Shown here: positions 26,637 through 35,202 of the stretch, piece after piece
How positions within the stretch are numbered: position 1 is the first letter of the stretch
Layout of the letters: the number at the start of each line of letters is the position of its first letter
From: CAVYPR01 sp963770505
GTDB taxonomy: Bacteria; Actinomycetota; Acidimicrobiia; Acidimicrobiales; RAAP-2
Length of the DNA stretch: 64,000 nt
Assembly: GCA_963770505.1 (NCBI GenBank)
Contig: CAVYPR010000001.1
Span: 620,001 to 684,000 of the forward strand
Direction: 5' to 3'
Position numbers and translations under genes: made by a program
Notes under the pieces: model-generated
Database searches by the model: none
What the model saw: the letters and a program-made list of their open reading frames with translations, nothing else
What the model was told of the DNA's origin: nothing

Positions 26637-29600
26637 ATGACGCAGCCCACTGCCCAGAATCTCCGGCGCACGGAGGGCGACGACGTCCCCCGAGGCGTTG
26701 GCCTGGACCCCGGCGAGGGTGCGCTGCGCCTCGGACCCTACGTCTCCCGGCTGGCCATGGCATGGCTGGCCGAAGATCCCGCAGAGCGGGTGCGATCCGT
26801 CGAAGGGACCCTGGCCTTCGTGGACGTCTCGGGGTTCACCGCACTGACCGAACGGCTGGCCGTCCGGGGCAAGGCGGGGGCCGAAGAGGTCTCCGACGTG
26901 GTGGGCGCCACCTTCGCTCAGCTGCTCGAGATCGCCTACGAGTACGGCGGGGAGATGCTCAAGTGGGGTGGCGACGCCGCGCTCCTCTTGTTCGAGGAGC
27001 CCGGATCGGCCGCCCGGGCCGCCCGGGCCACTTGGCTGATCTCGAGGGCCATGCCCCGCCTGGGCAACGTGAGCACCTCGGCGGGTCGGATCCGCCTGGG
27101 GGTCTCCATCGGGGTGCACCGCGGCCGGTTCGACCTCTACCTGGTGGGCGACGGCCACCGCGAGCTGGTGATCACCGGACCCCCGGCCACCCAGACGACG
27201 GCGATGGAAGGTGCCGCCAACTCCGGCGAGGTGCTGGTCAGCGAGGCCACGGCGGCCGAGCTGGAGGCCCGGGTCCTCGCCGGTGAGCGAGAAGGGGGCA
27301 GACTGCTGCGGGCGGCGCCATCGGCCGAGCCCAGGAGGCCCCCGAGGGCGGACATCCTGGTCACCGACCCCTCCGGCCTGCTGTCGACGGCCGTCCGCCA
27401 TCGCCTCCTCGGCGGGGGAGAGCCGGCCGAGCACCGCCATGCCTCGATCTCCTTCGTCCAGTTCCGGGGCGTCGACGCTCTGCACGCGTCGGCCGGCAGC
27501 CGGGCCGTGGCCGAGGCCCTCGAGCCCATCGTCTCGCGGGCCCAGGAGGCCGCCGACCGGCACGGCGTCGCCTTCCACTACATCGACATCGCCGGGGACG
27601 GGGGCAAGATCCTGTTGACCGGTGGCCTGCCGGTGGTGCGCGGCGACGACGAGGACCGCCTGTTGCGGGCCACCCTCGAGGTGGTGCACGCGCCGGCCGG
27701 TGCGCTCGGGGTGCGGGCGGGTCTCAATGCCGGTCGGTTCTTCGTGCACGACGCCGGCACCGCCTACCGCCGGATCTACTCCTTCTCCGGCGACGCCATC
27801 AACCTGGCGGCCCGGGTCATGGGACGGGCCGAGGACGGGCAGGTGGTGGCCACCGACAGCTTCCTCGCCCGGGTCCACGGCTTCGCCACCGAGTCCCTCC
27901 CGCCCTTCAACGTGAAGGGCAAGACCGAGCCGGTGCTGGCCTCGGTGGTGCTCGGCCGCCGGGAGGCGGCCGGCGCGTCCAAACCGGCGTCACCTCCAGC
28001 GGAGAGCTCCCTGCCGATCATCGGTCGGTCGGGCGAGCTCGAGGCGCTGGCCGACGCCGCCGCCCGGGCCGCCGACGGATCGGGTTGCGCCATCGAGATC
28101 GTGGCCGAGCCGGGCATGGGCAAGTCGCGGCTGGTGGACGAGGCGGCGGCCTCCTGGGAGCTCGAGACCCGGCACATGTACTGCGAGGAGTACGGCGAGG
28201 CCACGCCGTACCTGCCGTTCCGGCACCTCTTCGACGCCGTGCTCGGGGTGGCCGAGGCCGCCGGCAGCGACGAGGCGGCCCGGGCCCTGGAGACGGCGGT
28301 GACCGAGCGGGCCCCGGGCCTCCTGCCGTGGGTGCCGCTGCTGGCCACCCTGGTCGGCGCCGACCTCGCCCTCACCCCCGAGATCGAGCAGATCGAACCG
28401 CAGTTCCGCCGGGCCCGACTGGCCGCCGCCACGATGGAGCTGCTGGACGTGCTGTGCCAACGGCCGATGGGCCTGGTCTTCGAGGACGTCCACGCCATCG
28501 ACGAGGCGTCGGCGGACCTCCTCCACCACCTGGTCGACGCGGCCGTGTCCCGGCCGTGGCTGCTGGTGCTGACCCGCCGCCCCGTCGGCACCGCGCCGCT
28601 GGGGGAGGAGGTGGAGCCCCCGCACCGCCGGTTCGAGCTCGGCCCCCTGGACCCGGCGGCCGCGGCCGGCCTGCTCGACGCCGGGGGCGGTGACGACCTC
28701 GGGCTGTCCGAGCACGACCGCCGCGCCTTGTTGGAGCGGTCGGGGGGGAACCCGCTCTTCCTGCTGGAGCTGACCAACGCCGTGGCCAGCGACCAGCCGC
28801 TCGACACCCTCCCCGACGACCTGGAGCTGCTCCTGGCGGCCCAGATCGACCGGCTGGCGCCGGACGACCGCCAGACCCTGCGGGCCGCCGCCGTGCTCGG
28901 GGTGTGGTTCGACCTCGGTCTGCTGGCCCGGCTCCTCGCCGAGCACGGCGTGCCCGGAGACATCTGGGAAAGGTTGCGGTCCCTGGTGGTGCCCGAGGGG
29001 CCCGACCAGGGACGCTTCGCCCACGCCCTCGTCCGCGACGCCGCCTACGAGGGGTTGTCGTTCCGCCGCCGCCGGGAGCTCCACCACCGGGCCGCGCTGG
29101 CCATCGAGGAGCGCGCCCCGGACCCCGAGGCCGAGGCGCCGCTGTTGTCCCTGCACTACCTCCACGCCGAGCGCTTCGCCGAGACCTGGCGCTACGCCCG
29201 CTCGGCCGGGCGCCGGGCCGGCGCCGTCTACGCCAACCTCGACGCCGCCACCTTCTACCGCCGGGCCCTCGAGGCCTCCCGCCGCCTGCCCGGCCTGGAG
29301 CGCATGGAGGTGGCCGAGGTGGCCGAGGCGCTCGGCGACGCCGAGCAGCTCGCCGGGGAGTACGAGGGGTCGGCCACCGCCTACGGCCTGGCCCGCCGGC
29401 TGACCCCCACGGGCAGCGGGCGGATGCGCCTGCTGCGCAAGACCGGGGTGGTGCACGACCGCGCCGGCCAGTACCCCGCCGCGCTCCGCTGCTTCTCCAT
29501 GTCCCGGCGGATGACCGACGAGGCCGATCCGGACGCCGCCGTCGAGGCGGCCGAGGCCGCCGTGGCCTACGGGGCCACCCGGTTCACCCAGGGACGCCAC

Positions 29601-30581
29601 CGGGAGTCCCTGCGCTGGTCCGAGCTGGCCATAGAGGAGGCCATGAAGTGCAACCACCGCTCGGTGCTGGCCCATGCGCTCTTCATCGCCGACATGGCCC
29701 GTTCCTCGCTGGGACTGCCCCGGGGCGACGAGGCCGAGCAGGCTCTGGCCGTCTACGAGGAGATCGGCGACCACATCGGGCAGGGTCACGTCCTCAACAA
29801 CATGGGCGTCGACGCCTACTACCGCGGGCAGTGGGACGCCGCCCTCGACCTCTACCGCCGCAGCGAGAAGGCGCGCGAGCGGGCGGGCGACGTCGTCGGC
29901 GCCGCCGCCGAGGGCAACAACATCGGCGAGATCCTCTCCGACCAGGGCCGGTTCGAAGAGGCGGCGGAGCTGTTCGCCGCGGCACGACGCGCCTGGTCAG
30001 GTTCGGGCTTCCAGATCGGTCTGGCCCTGGTCACCTTGAACCTCGGTCGGCTGTCGGCCCGGCGGGGCGAGCGGGACCGGGCGGTGGAGCAGCTGGACGA
30101 AGCCCTGGCCAGGTTCCGCTCGCTCAGCTCCAAGGTCTTCGAGGTCGAGGCGGAGGCCCGGCGGCTCGAGGCCGACCTGCTGGCCGGGGAGGCGGCCGGA
30201 GACACCGCACGCGCCCGCTCCCTCGTGCGCCGGGCCAAGGGGCTCGGCGGCGGCGACCTCATCGACGCCATGGCGCTGCGCCTGTTCGGCGTGAGCCAGG
30301 GTGCGGTGGACCCCCGGGGGGCGATGGAGACCCTGGACGCCGCGGTGGCCGAGGCCCGGGCCCTCGCCGCCGACTTCGAGCTGGCCCTGTGCCTGGCCTC
30401 GAGGGCGGTCGTGGGCTCCGCCATCGGCGGCAACGGCACGGGCGGGACGTCGGGGGTGGCCGCGGACGCCGCCGAGGCCCGGAGGCTGCTTCGGACCCTC
30501 GGGGTCGTGAGCACCCCGGTGACCCTGCTCGACGACCTGTGGCCCACAGGCCCGGGGGCCCGGCGCCTGGCGGGGGACTGA
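26637..30581 (+). CDS. Cyclase-domain / AAA ATPase / TPR signalling protein
   Basis: 1,314 residues from ATG 26637, which has AAGGAAG nine bases upstream. Two class III nucleotide-cyclase-like domains come first. In the first (about 55-210) the metal-binding Asp (AFVDVSGFT) and GGD (KWGGDAALLLF) are kept. In the second (about 265-430) the first Asp is replaced (SFVQFRG) while AGDGGKILL remains, so it is probably degenerate. Next is an AAA-type ATPase with Walker A EPGMGKSR (about 490) and Walker B LVFEDVHAID, then a C-terminal array of TPR-like helices. No DNA-binding LuxR domain is seen at the C-terminus. Proteins of this layout are common in actinobacteria and little studied. Whether it makes cAMP is untested. 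Confidence 0.82.
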   Translation: MTQPTAQNLRRTEGDDVPRGVGLDPGEGALRLGPYVSRLAMAWLAEDPAERVRSVEGTLAFVDVSGFTALTERLAVRGKAGAEEVSDVVGATFAQLLEIAYEYGGEMLKWGGDAALLLFEEPGSAARAARATWLISRAMPRLGNVSTSAGRIRLGVSIGVHRGRFDLYLVGDGHRELVITGPPATQTTAMEGAANSGEVLVSEATAAELEARVLAGEREGGRLLRAAPSAEPRRPPRADILVTDPSGLLSTAVRHRLLGGGEPAEHRHASISFVQFRGVDALHASAGSRAVAEALEPIVSRAQEAADRHGVAFHYIDIAGDGGKILLTGGLPVVRGDDEDRLLRATLEVVHAPAGALGVRAGLNAGRFFVHDAGTAYRRIYSFSGDAINLAARVMGRAEDGQVVATDSFLARVHGFATESLPPFNVKGKTEPVLASVVLGRREAAGASKPASPPAESSLPIIGRSGELEALADAAARAADGSGCAIEIVAEPGMGKSRLVDEAAASWELETRHMYCEEYGEATPYLPFRHLFDAVLGVAEAAGSDEAARALETAVTERAPGLLPWVPLLATLVGADLALTPEIEQIEPQFRRARLAAATMELLDVLCQRPMGLVFEDVHAIDEASADLLHHLVDAAVSRPWLLVLTRRPVGTAPLGEEVEPPHRRFELGPLDPAAAAGLLDAGGGDDLGLSEHDRRALLERSGGNPLFLLELTNAVASDQPLDTLPDDLELLLAAQIDRLAPDDRQTLRAAAVLGVWFDLGLLARLLAEHGVPGDIWERLRSLVVPEGPDQGRFAHALVRDAAYEGLSFRRRRELHHRAALAIEERAPDPEAEAPLLSLHYLHAERFAETWRYARSAGRRAGAVYANLDAATFYRRALEASRRLPGLERMEVAEVAEALGDAEQLAGEYEGSATAYGLARRLTPTGSGRMRLLRKTGVVHDRAGQYPAALRCFSMSRRMTDEADPDAAVEAAEAAVAYGATRFTQGRHRESLRWSELAIEEAMKCNHRSVLAHALFIADMARSSLGLPRGDEAEQALAVYEEIGDHIGQGHVLNNMGVDAYYRGQWDAALDLYRRSEKARERAGDVVGAAAEGNNIGEILSDQGRFEEAAELFAAARRAWSGSGFQIGLALVTLNLGRLSARRGERDRAVEQLDEALARFRSLSSKVFEVEAEARRLEADLLAGEAAGDTARARSLVRRAKGLGGGDLIDAMALRLFGVSQGAVDPRGAMETLDAAVAEARALAADFELALCLASRAVVGSAIGGNGTGGTSGVAADAAEARRLLRTLGVVSTPVTLLDDLWPTGPGARRLAGD

Positions 30582-30603
30582 CGCGCCGCGAACCGGCGGG
30601 CGA

Positions 30604-31032
30604 TCAGGTGGTGGTGGCGACGATCAGCACCGCGCACGGCGCCTGGTGGGCCACCGAGTTGGGGACGCTGCCGAGCACGCGATGGGTGCCGTGCATTCCC
30701 TTGTTGCCGACGACGATGAGGTCGGCCCCCTCGTTCGTGGCCACCTCGATGATGGCCTCGACCGGGCTGGAGGTCGAGGCGTGGACCGTCGGGTCGAGCC
30801 CGAGCTCCCGGGCCTGGCTGGCCAGCTCTGTGAGCAGGACGTCGGCGGGGTTGGTGAGGAGCGAGAAGCGGAACTCGTCGGGCAGCTTCTCGCTCCCCCG
30901 GACGGCCTTGGGCTTGTAGGCGGTCACGATGTGCAGCTCGGCGCCGACCAGCCGGGCCAGCTCCATGGCCGAGCGCACCGCCTCGGCCGCGGTCGTCGAG
31001 TCGTCCGCCCCCACCACCACCTTGGCAAACAT
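30604..31032 (-). CDS. Universal stress protein family (UspA-like)
   Basis: 142 residues starting MFAKVVVGADDSTTA, behind GGGAGG; the frame continues upstream but this ATG fits the family. The ATP-binding pattern GxxGxxGxxxxxxGS(V/T) is present as VVGNKGMHGTHRVLGSVPNSV. USPs bind ATP and help survive stress or dormancy. A second usp gene and a membrane protein follow on the same strand. Confidence 0.9.
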   Translation of the reverse strand: MFAKVVVGADDSTTAAEAVRSAMELARLVGAELHIVTAYKPKAVRGSEKLPDEFRFSLLTNPADVLLTELASQARELGLDPTVHASTSSPVEAIIEVATNEGADLIVVGNKGMHGTHRVLGSVPNSVAHQAPCAVLIVATTT

Positions 31033-31171
31033 GGGTTGTCCTCCCGCCTGCGGGCGGTGCCCGCCGTCGTCGGATCCTCGCTGGCGGGTCGGCACCTTCG
31101 GAGGCGACCCGGTCGGGTCATCGTAGGCGCGGCGTTCGCCGGCCGCCCGCTCGGCCGTCGGCCCCCCGGGC

Positions 31172-32080
31172 TCAGCGCCGGGGATGGGTGGGGCCCTTGC
31201 CGTCGAGCTCCACCACCGTGACCTGCTTGGTGGCCCGGACGGGGTAGGGGTCGGGGTAGTCGACCACCCGCACCGTCCCGGCCGGCCGGTAGCGGCCGGC
31301 GTCGATCACCTCGCGCGGCACGTAGGGGTCGAGGCCGATGTTGCGGAAGAGGCGGGTGGTGGGCTCCCAGATGGACACCCGCTCGTGCCAGCGCAGGCGG
31401 TCGAGCTTTCGCAGGAGAACGAGCAGGGTGACCAGGGTGCCGGCCAGGAACCCCGAGGCCACCGCCCCCCAGGAGGTGCCCCCGGGCAGGATCGTGAGCA
31501 GCACCAGCAGCAGGGTGAGCAGCAGGAAGTTCCCCGTCCACTCGATGCCCGAGAGCGACTGCCCGGTGGTGGCCTCGATCAGGGCGCGGTTGGCGGCCAT
31601 GTCGACGCACAGCTCGGTCAGCTTCTTGTAGGCCACCTCCTCCTGGCGGCTCTGGGGGACCAGGTCCAAGACTGTGGCGACGAGGGCCAGGTGGGCCGGG
31701 GCCGAGAGATGGTTGTCCACCAGCCGGTAGTCGATCTGGTCGGTCAGCTGGCGGTCGATGAGGGTGCGGATCCGGCTGTGGGTGGGGTCGCCGAAGACCG
31801 CCGCCAGCTGGTCGATCGAGAGCAGGGCGGCGTTCCCCGTGGTGATGAGGTCCTGGACGGTGGCCAGCCGCTCGCGCATGCGGGCGATGGAGAAGGCGAG
31901 CAGGACCCCGAAGAGGAAGGTGACCATGCTGCCAAGCGCCGCGGCTATCTCGACGTCCTGGTGTGTCGCCGTCACCTGGGAGGCCACGACGGCCACCGCC
32001 ACGCCGGTCAACACCGAGGGGATGACCAGCGCCTCCCCGTCGGCCACGGCGCGCCATGCTCGTCGGAGGGCCCGCATCAC
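31172..32080 (-). CDS. Four-helix membrane protein, DUF4239/bestrophin-like
   Basis: 302 residues. Two hydrophobic helices near the N-terminus (about 18-35 and 44-64), a long soluble middle, and a second pair (about 183-203 and 207-227), followed by a charged tail with VSIWEPTTRLFRNIGL. This two-plus-two layout recalls the DUF4239 bestrophin-like family, but the match is by eye. It lies between two universal stress protein genes on the same strand, suggesting a stress or membrane-homeostasis role. Function unknown. Confidence 0.65.
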   Translation of the reverse strand: MMRALRRAWRAVADGEALVIPSVLTGVAVAVVASQVTATHQDVEIAAALGSMVTFLFGVLLAFSIARMRERLATVQDLITTGNAALLSIDQLAAVFGDPTHSRIRTLIDRQLTDQIDYRLVDNHLSAPAHLALVATVLDLVPQSRQEEVAYKKLTELCVDMAANRALIEATTGQSLSGIEWTGNFLLLTLLLVLLTILPGGTSWGAVASGFLAGTLVTLLVLLRKLDRLRWHERVSIWEPTTRLFRNIGLDPYVPREVIDAGRYRPAGTVRVVDYPDPYPVRATKQVTVVELDGKGPTHPRR

Positions 32081-32129
32081 CTGCGTACGGTAGCGGAGGG
32101 CCCGACGGGCCCCGGGCGCCGGGGAGCGG

Positions 32130-32552
32130 TCAGGCGGTCTTGGCGATGAGCACGTCGCAGCCGGCGCTGTGGGCCACGCTGTTGGGCACCGAGCCCAGCA
32201 CCCGGCGGGTCATGCCCTTGGAGCCCACCACGATGAGGTCGGCCCCGACCTCTTCGGCCACCCGCACGATGGCCGCCGCCGGGTTGCCGGTGCCGACGTG
32301 CGGCTTGATCTCCACGCCCTCGATGCCGGCGGCGATCTCGGCCAGCATCTCCTGGCCTCCGAGGAGCGAGAACCCCGCCCCCGACAGGGGCTCACCGCCG
32401 GCCAGCGGGCCCCCGGCGACCCCGGTCGGCTGTTTGGTGGCGGTGACCAGGTGGAGGGTGGCCCCGTCGCGCCGGGCCAGCCCGGCGGCCATCTCCACGG
32501 CCTTGGCGGCCGTCTCCGAACCGTCGGTTCCCACCACGATGTTCGAGTACAT
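32130..32552 (-). CDS. Universal stress protein family (UspA-like), second copy
   Basis: 140 residues from ATG 32552 with GGGGG six bases upstream (a GTG two codons earlier is in frame). NIVVGTDGSETAAKAV opens the fold and the ATP-binding loop reads VVGSKGMTRRVLGSVPNSVAH. It shares the PNSVAH segment with the copy at 30.6 kb, so they are close paralogues. A Gly/Pro-rich insertion (about 46-65) is specific to this copy. Immediately upstream is the insertion-sequence remnant, whose insertion may have separated this gene from its original promoter. Confidence 0.9.
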   Translation of the reverse strand: MYSNIVVGTDGSETAAKAVEMAAGLARRDGATLHLVTATKQPTGVAGGPLAGGEPLSGAGFSLLGGQEMLAEIAAGIEGVEIKPHVGTGNPAAAIVRVAEEVGADLIVVGSKGMTRRVLGSVPNSVAHSAGCDVLIAKTA

Positions 32553-32591
32553 GTCCACCCCCTGGGTGCTGTCCGCCGCGGACCCCGACTC

Positions 32592-32597
32592 TAGTCA
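32592..32597. repeat. Target-site duplication, left copy
   Basis: TAGTCA directly abuts the left terminal inverted repeat and is repeated exactly at 33241-33246 after the right one. Confidence 0.75.
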
Positions 32598-32671
32598 CTT
32601 CCCCCTGAAAAAGGATTAGGTGACGCCTGGGTCGATCCCGGGATTCCCGGTCGCCGACCCGTGCGGTCCGG

Positions 32672-33144
32672 CTAACCGGTCAACCCGCTGATCTTGGCCA
32701 GATTGTGGGCGAAGATCCCGTGTCCGGTCCACGTTCTCGCTCCCTCGAGGGTGTCCATCAGCGTTCGTCTGCATCCCCATTGTCGTTTCAACGCGCTGAT
32801 CCGACCTTCGGTTCTCCAACGCACCAACCGCTGGAACGGTCTCGACTTCTCGGTGGTTCTTCGGGCCGCGCCCGGTCGACCTTTGCGCGGGATCACCACC
32901 GTGGTGACCCCGAGGTCGAGTAACTCCTCTTCGATGGCCGCTTCGCCATGGCCACGGTCAGCCGTGACGGCTCTGGGGACTTTGCCGGTGCGCTCTTTGA
33001 TGCGGCCGACTGCTTCGGGGAGCATCGGTGCGTCAGCGCGTCGAGCAGTTCGTCGATCCGTGCGAGTTCGGGTGACATCCTCAGCATCCCGGCCGGGAGG
33101 ATTGACTCCCACAAGGTCGGCTGCTCACCTAACGTTCTGAGCAT
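32672..33144 (-). pseudogene. Transposase remnant, N-terminal and C-terminal pieces joined by a deletion
   Basis: The first 36-38 residues (MLRTLGEQPTLWESILP ... ELARIDELLDAL) read in one frame from ATG 33144. At about 33030-33042 the frame changes to the C-terminal third (DAPMLPEAVGRIKERTG ... NLAKISGLTG) ending at 32672. The central catalytic part, roughly two thirds of a typical transposase of this type, is absent. A GACGC word occurs on both sides of the join. In the C-terminal part, WRTEGRIS lacks two residues normally found as WRTG(S/C)EGRIS. The product cannot be an active transposase. Confidence 0.82.
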
Positions 33145-33183
33145 TGGCTTCAATCCCTTCTTGCCCAAGGGGTTGAAGCCAAT
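33143..33183. repeat. Inverted repeat spanning the transposase start codon
   Basis: ATTGGCTTCAA (33143-33153) and TTGAAGCCAAT (33173-33183) are perfect 11-bp arms with a 19-bp spacer; CCC/GGG can extend the stem after a bulge. On the minus-strand RNA the 3' arm contains AATG, so the stem would occlude the ATG start of the transposase. Confidence 0.7.
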
Positions 33184-33240
33184 GTTCGTCGATCCGAGCG
33201 CCGATCGCGAGTCTTTCCCTACGACTTTTTCAGGGGGAAG

Positions 33241-33246
33241 TAGTCA
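33241..33246. repeat. Target-site duplication, right copy
   Basis: TAGTCA, identical to 32592-32597, directly after the right terminal inverted repeat. Confidence 0.75.
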
Positions 33247-33268
33247 GGCGACCGAGGGCGGCGACGGG

Positions 33269-33652
33269 CTAGCTCTCGGCGAAAGTCACGTCGGCGTCGT
33301 CCCAGAAGGCGTTGACCTCGGCGATCCGCCCGTCGCCGTCGACCCTGAACACCTCGATGCCCTCGATGGCCATGGTCCCGGCTTCGAGGGTCACGGTGAC
33401 CTTGAAGTCGATGGCCACGTGGTCGCCCGAGGTGTGCACGGCCAGGGGCTCGAAGCGCGTGGCCTGCGACGCCCCCACCCCGTTGCGCAGGAAGGTGGCG
33501 ATGGCCTCGCGTCCGACGTTGGGAGGCGAGCCGACCGGGTCGCGTTGGACGGCCTCCTCGGCGAAGAGCGCCATGACGGCGTCGACGTCGCGTGCGCTCA
33601 CCGCCGCCGCGTACCGCTCGACCAGGAGGCGGAGCTCGTCGGGGGTGGCCAC
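33269..33652 (-). CDS. SnoaL/NTF2-like protein, ketosteroid isomerase type
   Basis: 127 residues from a GTG two bases after the fabI-like stop codon. The cone-shaped NTF2 fold is indicated by Tyr14 (VERYAAAV), Asp38 in RDPVGSPP and the C-terminal AFWDDADV, which align by eye with Tyr16, Asp40 (EDPVGS) and AYWSEVNL of Pseudomonas ketosteroid isomerase. The second acid, Asp103 there, appears to be Glu100 here. It may isomerise a steroid-like or polyketide enone, but many relatives have other roles. Co-transcription with the enoyl reductase is likely. Confidence 0.78.
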   Translation of the reverse strand: MATPDELRLLVERYAAAVSARDVDAVMALFAEEAVQRDPVGSPPNVGREAIATFLRNGVGASQATRFEPLAVHTSGDHVAIDFKVTVTLEAGTMAIEGIEVFRVDGDGRIAEVNAFWDDADVTFAES

Positions 33653-33654
33653 GC

Positions 33655-34440
33655 TCAGGACCCCACGGCGTGGACGCCGCCGTCGACGTGCAGGAGCTCG
33701 CCGGTGGTCATGGGGAGCCAGTCCGACAGGAGGGCAAGGCACCCCTTGGCCACGACGTCGGCGTCGTGGACGTCCCAGCCGAGGGGGGCCCGCTCGGACC
33801 AGGTGTCCTCGAACGCCGAGAACCCCGGGATCGACTTGGCGGCCATGGTGCGGACCGGGCCGGCGGCCACCAGGTTGACCCGGATGCCCCGGGGCCCGAG
33901 GTCCCGGGCCAGGTAGCGGGCCAGCGACTCGAGGGCCGCCTTGGCCACCCCCATCCAGTCGTAGAGGGGCCAGGCCACCGTGGCGTCGAAGTCGAGCCCC
34001 ACCACCGAGGCCCCGCCGTCGGCCCCGGCCGCCTCGAGCAGGGGGAGGAAGGCGCCCACCAGCGCCTTGAGCGAGTAGGCCGAGACCTCCAGGGCGACCG
34101 AGACGTCGGGCCACCCGGCGGTGAGGATGCCGTCGCCCCCCAGGCAGGCCGCCGGGGCGAAGCCGATGGCGTGGAGGAGGCCGTCGAGCCGGCCCCAGCG
34201 CGCCGCCAGCTGCTCGGCGGCCGCCGCCAGCTGCTCGGGCTGCTGGACGTCGATCTCGAGCACGTCGGCCGGCTCGGGCAGCTTGCGGGCGGTGCGCCGG
34301 GTGAGCGAGAGCCCCCGGCCGGCCCCCGAGAGCACGATCTCGGCGCCCTCCTCCTGGGCGCGGCGCGCCACGGCGAAGGCGAGAGAGGCGTCGGTCAGCA
34401 CCCCGGTCACCAGGATGCGCTTGTCGTCCAGCAGTCCCAC
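33655..34440 (-). CDS. fabI: Enoyl-[acyl-carrier-protein] reductase (NADH), InhA/FabI type
   Basis: 261 residues from GTG 34440. LVTGVLTDASLAFAVA is the atypical glycine motif of FabI/InhA, and DFDATVAWPLYDWMGVAK matches the InhA region with Phe, Tyr and Lys of the active site spaced YxxxxxxK. The tail DVVAKGCLALLSDWLPMTTGELLHVDGG is typical. It catalyses the last reduction of each fatty-acid elongation cycle and is the target class of triclosan and isoniazid. The start lacks a ribosome binding site; a TAGCCT box ends eight bases upstream, so the transcript may be near-leaderless. Confidence 0.92.
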   Translation of the reverse strand: MGLLDDKRILVTGVLTDASLAFAVARRAQEEGAEIVLSGAGRGLSLTRRTARKLPEPADVLEIDVQQPEQLAAAAEQLAARWGRLDGLLHAIGFAPAACLGGDGILTAGWPDVSVALEVSAYSLKALVGAFLPLLEAAGADGGASVVGLDFDATVAWPLYDWMGVAKAALESLARYLARDLGPRGIRVNLVAAGPVRTMAAKSIPGFSAFEDTWSERAPLGWDVHDADVVAKGCLALLSDWLPMTTGELLHVDGGVHAVGS

Positions 34441-34539
34441 GGGGGGCGAGGCTAGTCAACGGCGGGAGCCGGCCGCCGGGGGCGGCGCCGGGGCGGACCG
34501 GGTCACGTGGGAGAAGGTCGGCTGTGCCACAGTTGGTCC

Positions 34540-35193
34540 ATGCACGTGGGCATCATCGGGGGGACCGGCCCCGCCGGCCGGGGCCTGGCCCTCCGGCTGT
34601 CGGCCGCCGGGGTGGCGGTCACCGTCGGGTCACGCCAGGCGGCAAGGGGCGAGGAGGTGGCCGAGGGGCTCCGCGCCGCCTGGGCCCCTCGGTTGGGGGG
34701 GGAGGTCACCGGGGCCGACAACGCCGGGGCGGCCGCCTGCGAGCTGGTGGTGGTGGCCACGCCCTGGGACTCCGCCGTGCCCACCGTCCGGCCCCTGGCC
34801 GAGGGCCTCGCCGGCAAGGTGGTCGTCTCGATGGGCAACGCCCTGGTGAAGGAGGGCAGGGAGATGCTGGCCCTGGCGCTCCCCCGGGGATCGGTCGCCG
34901 CCGCCCTGCAGGCCGCGCTGGGGGGGTCGGAGGTGGCCGCCGCCTTCCACCACCTGCCGGCCTCGGAGATGGAGAACCTCGATTCGGGGCTCTCGGCCGA
35001 CGTCCTGGTCTGCTCGGACCACGCCCGGGCCACCGGGGCCACCATGGAGCTGGTGGGGCTGATGGAGGGGCTGCGCCCCCTCGACGCCGGATCGCTCTCG
35101 CAGGCCGCGGCGATCGAGGCCTTCACCGCGGTCTGCATCACCTTGAACATCCGCCACCGGGCGCACACCACGCTGCGCCTGGCCGGCATCTGA
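34540..35193 (+). CDS. NADPH-dependent F420 reductase family (Fno-like)
   Basis: 217 residues from ATG 34540. The N-terminal Rossmann loop VGIIGGTGPAGRG is followed by TVGSRQAARGEE, where Ser-Arg fits NADP 2'-phosphate binding. VVVATPWDSAVPT, KVVVSMGNAL and the C-terminal ITLNIRHRAHTTLRLAG are characteristic of F420H2:NADP oxidoreductases and relatives. It would shuttle hydride between NADPH and cofactor F420 in the cytosol, and indicates that the organism uses F420. Some family members act on other substrates, so the exact reaction is not certain. It runs into mshC with a 9-bp gap. Confidence 0.82.
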   Translation: MHVGIIGGTGPAGRGLALRLSAAGVAVTVGSRQAARGEEVAEGLRAAWAPRLGGEVTGADNAGAAACELVVVATPWDSAVPTVRPLAEGLAGKVVVSMGNALVKEGREMLALALPRGSVAAALQAALGGSEVAAAFHHLPASEMENLDSGLSADVLVCSDHARATGATMELVGLMEGLRPLDAGSLSQAAAIEAFTAVCITLNIRHRAHTTLRLAGI

Positions 35194-35202
35194 GGGACGC
35201 CG

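Larger units (their letters stand above)
32598..33240 (-). mobile_element. Internally deleted insertion sequence with intact ends
   Basis: Perfect 16-bp terminal inverted repeats: CTTCCCCCTGAAAAAG at 32598-32613 and its reverse complement at 33225-33240. Both are flanked by TAGTCA, a 6-bp duplication. The interior carries the start and the C-terminal third of a DDE transposase on the minus strand with the middle missing. The transposase pieces resemble those of the ISNCY group of actinobacterial elements (MLRTLGEQPTLWESILP and VTADRGHGEAAI ... VIPRKGRPGAAR). Intact ends mean it could still be moved by a full-length relative elsewhere, as a MITE-like passenger. Local GC is lower than the neighbours. 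Confidence 0.85.
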
